Positions 7,763 to 9,058 of a DNA stretch of 9,058 nucleotides are shown piece after piece (position 1 is the first letter of the stretch; every line of letters begins with the position of its first letter). The notes below the pieces were generated by a model, which was not told where the DNA came from, searched no databases, and was given only the letters and a program-made list of their open reading frames with translations. The position numbers and the translations under genes were made by a program. The stretch comes from Prevotella sp. CAG:1058 (GTDB lineage Bacteria; Bacteroidota; Bacteroidia; Bacteroidales; Bacteroidaceae), in the NCBI GenBank assembly GCA_000433175.1, contig HF986682.1:16535-25592 (forward strand). The letters run 5' to 3'.

Positions 7763-8269
7763 TTATTTCTCCATATACCACTTTGAGTACTCCACATAGT
7801 GTGCCGCGAAGCTCTCTGCCTGGTCGGGACTGGTCTTCTTGAGAAACTTTGCAGGCACTCCGCCCCATATCTCGTGTTCGCCTATCTTCGTGCCCTGGAG
7901 CACCAGCGCGCCTGCTGCCACTACCGCGCCAGCGCCTATGTCGGCGTTGTCCAGTACGGTGGCGCCCATGCCAATGAGTGCGCCGTGGCGCACCGTGCAG
8001 GCGTGTACCGTGGCGTTGTGGCCTATGGTAACGTCGTCTTCAAGCACAACCGGTCCCGTTGTGTTGGTTACATGCACGCACGCACCGTCCTGTATGTTCA
8101 CACGGTTGCCTATTGTTATCGGCGCAACGTCGCCGCGTACAACGGCGTTAAACCATACCGAGCACTCGTCGCCCATGTTGACTTCGCCCACGATTGTGGC
8201 GTTCTCGCTGAAATAGCAGTCCTTTCCCCATTTCGGTTCAAGGCCCTTTACTGTCTTTATCAATGCCAT
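7763..8269 (-). CDS. gamma-carbonic-anhydrase-family protein (left-handed beta-helix)
   Basis: This 168-residue protein is built of hexapeptide repeats (patterns such as ATIVGE, ITIGNR, VTIGHN, ALIGMG, ADIGAG) that fold as a left-handed beta-helix, usually a trimer. The three zinc histidines of the family are present: His66 in CVHVTN, His84 in IGHN and His89 in TVHA. Arg45 and Asp47 (VVRGD) and Gln60 (NIQDG) match conserved residues of the Cam enzyme. The acidic loop that carries the proton-shuttle glutamate in Cam is missing, as in the shorter CamH/YrdA/PaaY group. Many members of that group have weak or untested carbonic anhydrase activity. A signal peptide is absent, so the protein is cytoplasmic. 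The C-terminal tail forms the usual helix (about 147-167). The ATG at 8269 is supported by the -7 box 33 bases upstream. The gene stands alone. Confidence 0.93.
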   Translation of the reverse strand: MALIKTVKGLEPKWGKDCYFSENATIVGEVNMGDECSVWFNAVVRGDVAPITIGNRVNIQDGACVHVTNTTGPVVLEDDVTIGHNATVHACTVRHGALIGMGATVLDNADIGAGAVVAAGALVLQGTKIGEHEIWGGVPAKFLKKTSPDQAESFAAHYVEYSKWYMEK

Positions 8270-8301
8270 GTTATTCCTTTTTCTTGTTGTTTTTCGTGGT
8301 G

Positions 8302-8309
8302 CAAAGTTA
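8302..8309 (-). promoter_or_regulatory. -7 promoter box for the gamma-carbonic-anhydrase gene
   Basis: Read on the minus strand this is TAACTTTG, an exact TAnnTTTG match. It would start transcription near 8295, leaving a leader of about 26 bases. The 12-bp repeat TGGCGGCCGTTT lies 16 bases upstream of it, where a -33 element or an operator could sit. Confidence 0.65.
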
Positions 8310-8325
8310 ATGATTAAATTAATAT

Positions 8326-8337
8326 AAACGGCCGCCA
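8326..8337 (-). repeat. left copy of a 12-bp inverted repeat (TGGCGGCCGTTT on the minus strand)
   Basis: The plus-strand bases AAACGGCCGCCA are the exact reverse complement of 8620-8631. On the minus strand the copy ends 16 bases upstream of the -7 box of the gamma-carbonic-anhydrase gene. Possible roles are a shared operator, an extended -33 element, or an end of a small mobile repeat. Confidence 0.6.
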
Positions 8338-8382
8338 GCCGTGAAAATATGTTTTGCTGCCGTTGCGACTGTTGCCAAACTC

Positions 8383-8401
8383 TTTGCCGGAAGGCGGCAA
8401 A
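8383..8401. repeat. hairpin 1 of the intergenic cluster
   Basis: TTTGCCG (8383-8389) pairs with CGGCAAA (8395-8401) over a 5-base loop. It is the first of three hairpins that follow one another within 90 bases. Confidence 0.55.
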
Positions 8402-8407
8402 CGGCGT

Positions 8408-8428
8408 TGCAAAAGGCGGCCTTTTGCA
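8408..8428. repeat. hairpin 2: near-perfect palindrome
   Basis: TGCAAAAGGC (8408-8417) and GCCTTTTGCA (8419-8428) are exact complements around a single central G. The centre contains GGCGGCC, the same heptamer found in the two 12-bp repeats near the flanking promoters. As DNA it could be a dyad binding site; as RNA the stem would be 9 bp with a 3-base loop. Confidence 0.65.
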
Positions 8429-8432
8429 GGCT

Positions 8433-8470
8433 CGAAGGTAACCTTTTACAACGCAAAAGGTTACCTTTCG
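8433..8470. repeat. hairpin 3: 13-bp inverted repeat
   Basis: AAGGTAACCTTTT (8435-8447) and its exact complement (8455-8467) enclose a 7-base loop; with one bulged T the stem extends by the flanking CG pairs to 8433-8470. No U-rich tail follows on the plus strand, so it does not look like a normal terminator. GCAAAAGG is shared with hairpin 2 (8409-8416 and 8453-8460). Confidence 0.65.
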
Positions 8471-8619
8471 GATTGTAATCGGACGTTATATGTTATATCG
8501 TAATGTGAAATTCATGCGCTTGTATATTACCATAGTTGTAAGCCGTGACGCCTGTTTTGCTTACGGTTTTTATGTCTTTTTATGCCGTGTAGGTGCCATT
8601 AACTAAATTTATACAGGCA

Positions 8620-8631
8620 TGGCGGCCGTTT
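8620..8631 (+). repeat. right copy of the 12-bp inverted repeat (TGGCGGCCGTTT)
   Basis: Exact inverted partner of 8326-8337. It ends 15 bases upstream of the -7 box at 8647-8654, nearly the same spacing as the left copy has to its own promoter. Confidence 0.6.
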
Positions 8632-8646
8632 TTCGGCATTATTATG

Positions 8647-8654
8647 TATCTTTG
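8647..8654 (+). promoter_or_regulatory. -7 promoter box for the exported protein gene
   Basis: TATCTTTG matches TAnnTTTG exactly and would start transcription near 8661, about 28 bases before the first ATG at 8689. Confidence 0.65.
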
Positions 8655-8688
8655 TCAAAATAAGACTATCGTTAAACACAAGGAGCCT

Positions 8689-9058
8689 ATGGTTGTTATG
8701 AAAAGACTTTTTATGCTCGTGTCGGCTTTTGTCATGGTCGCGTCGGCGGTTTCAGCGCAAGAGCCTTCAGGCATGTTTGAGCCTGTACGGCCGGGCTTCG
8801 ACTTCGACAGGACGCTGCACGCCGCTCCCGATGCAGGGTTTATGCGCGACTCGCTGAAGTTCCGGCTCAACATGGACGACTCCCTTTGGCTGCGTTCTTA
8901 CGTCAAGGATTACAGGCTTCCCGAAAGTGCCGCGCCGCAGGCTTTGGGCATTGACCGCCTTGGCACCATCGTGCCTGCAGGCTCGGGCATGCCCGTTTAC
9001 GGCAATCCTTACGCATCCGACTATAACGTGGGCGGCGTGGTGGCCGCGTGGAACGGCG
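8689..9058 (+). CDS. exported protein of unknown function, N-terminal part (3' end outside window)
   Basis: The frame is open from 8689 to the window edge (123 codons) with no stop. The protein starts MVVMKRLFMLVSAFVMV and carries a clear signal peptide with probable cleavage after AVSAQ. The mature part begins EPSGMFEPVRPGFDFDRTL and is rich in Gly, Pro, Asp and aromatic residues. The last visible stretch, YGNPYASDYNVGGVVAAWNG, resembles the start of Bacteroidota beta-barrel or cell-surface proteins, but I do not recognise the family. There is no lipobox cysteine. Two starts are possible: Met at 8689, 3 bases after AAGGAG, or Met at 8698, 12 bases after it; neither spacing is ideal and ribosomes of this phylum rarely need the motif. 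Bacterial Sec export is well supported; final location (periplasm or outer membrane) is inferred. Confidence 0.78.
   Translation, partial: MVVMKRLFMLVSAFVMVASAVSAQEPSGMFEPVRPGFDFDRTLHAAPDAGFMRDSLKFRLNMDDSLWLRSYVKDYRLPESAAPQALGIDRLGTIVPAGSGMPVYGNPYASDYNVGGVVAAWNG

Larger units (their letters stand above)
8270..8688. other. divergent intergenic region with hairpin cluster and paired inverted repeat
   Basis: This 419-base spacer lies between the gamma-carbonic-anhydrase gene (minus) and the exported protein gene (plus). I see no credible protein gene in it. It contains a -7 box for each flanking gene, a 12-bp inverted repeat near each promoter, and three hairpins in the middle (8383-8470). From 8471 to 8619 it is A/T-rich; a weak hairpin there (GTAAGC at 8538-8543 with GCTTAC at 8559-8564) is followed by GGTTTTT and might act as a terminator or leader structure. 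Confidence 0.7.

Noticed and set aside
7799..8317. Plus-strand frame opposite the gamma-carbonic-anhydrase gene
   Set aside because: Antisense shadow of a hexapeptide-repeat gene; the regular repeats keep opposite frames open.
8326..8631. A MITE-like mobile element bounded by the 12-bp inverted repeats
   Set aside because: No target-site duplication is visible beside the ends (TAATAT on the left, TTCGGC on the right), and the repeats sit at promoter positions, so a regulatory reading is preferred; not fully excluded.
8655..8873. Minus-strand 72-codon frame at the right end
   Set aside because: It opposes the signal peptide and start of the plus-strand exported protein, which is better supported.

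Overview
The window looks like ordinary chromosome from a member of the Bacteroidota, most likely Bacteroidales and close to Prevotella. Four intergenic regions carry an exact match to the Bacteroidota -7 promoter box TAnnTTTG. All start codons but the last lack a Shine-Dalgarno sequence, and the proteins read like Bacteroidales family members. The genus is inferred, not proven. I see no phage, insertion sequence, CRISPR array, tRNA or rRNA.

Layout, left to right. (1) The 3' third of an RND efflux pump gene is followed 19 bases later by a TolC-type outer-membrane channel gene. They look like the end of a membrane-fusion/RND/TolC operon. (2) A possible 18-codon remnant and a perfect 17-bp hairpin terminator separate this operon from a convergent gene on the minus strand. 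(3) That gene encodes a 695-residue membrane HD-domain phosphodiesterase of the PgpH type, the family that degrades cyclic di-AMP. (4) A 259-base divergent spacer leads to gltX (glutamyl-tRNA synthetase), which ends in one strong and one weaker hairpin terminator. (5) A membrane-anchored calcineurin-like metallophosphoesterase follows, with its own -7 box. It shares a 16-bp hairpin terminator with a convergent gamma-carbonic-anhydrase-like gene. (6) A 419-base divergent spacer holds three successive hairpins and a 12-bp inverted repeat placed at matching positions upstream of both divergent promoters. (7) The window ends inside an exported protein gene of unknown function that runs off the edge.

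Apart from the efflux pair, the genes are single transcription units with unrelated jobs: drug or metabolite export, cyclic di-AMP signalling, tRNA charging, envelope or lipid phosphoester cleavage, and a carbonic-anhydrase fold. I found no convincing new multi-gene system. The least explained sequence is the 8270-8688 spacer with its promoter-linked inverted repeat and hairpin cluster, followed by the possible CoA-transferase remnant after the TolC gene.
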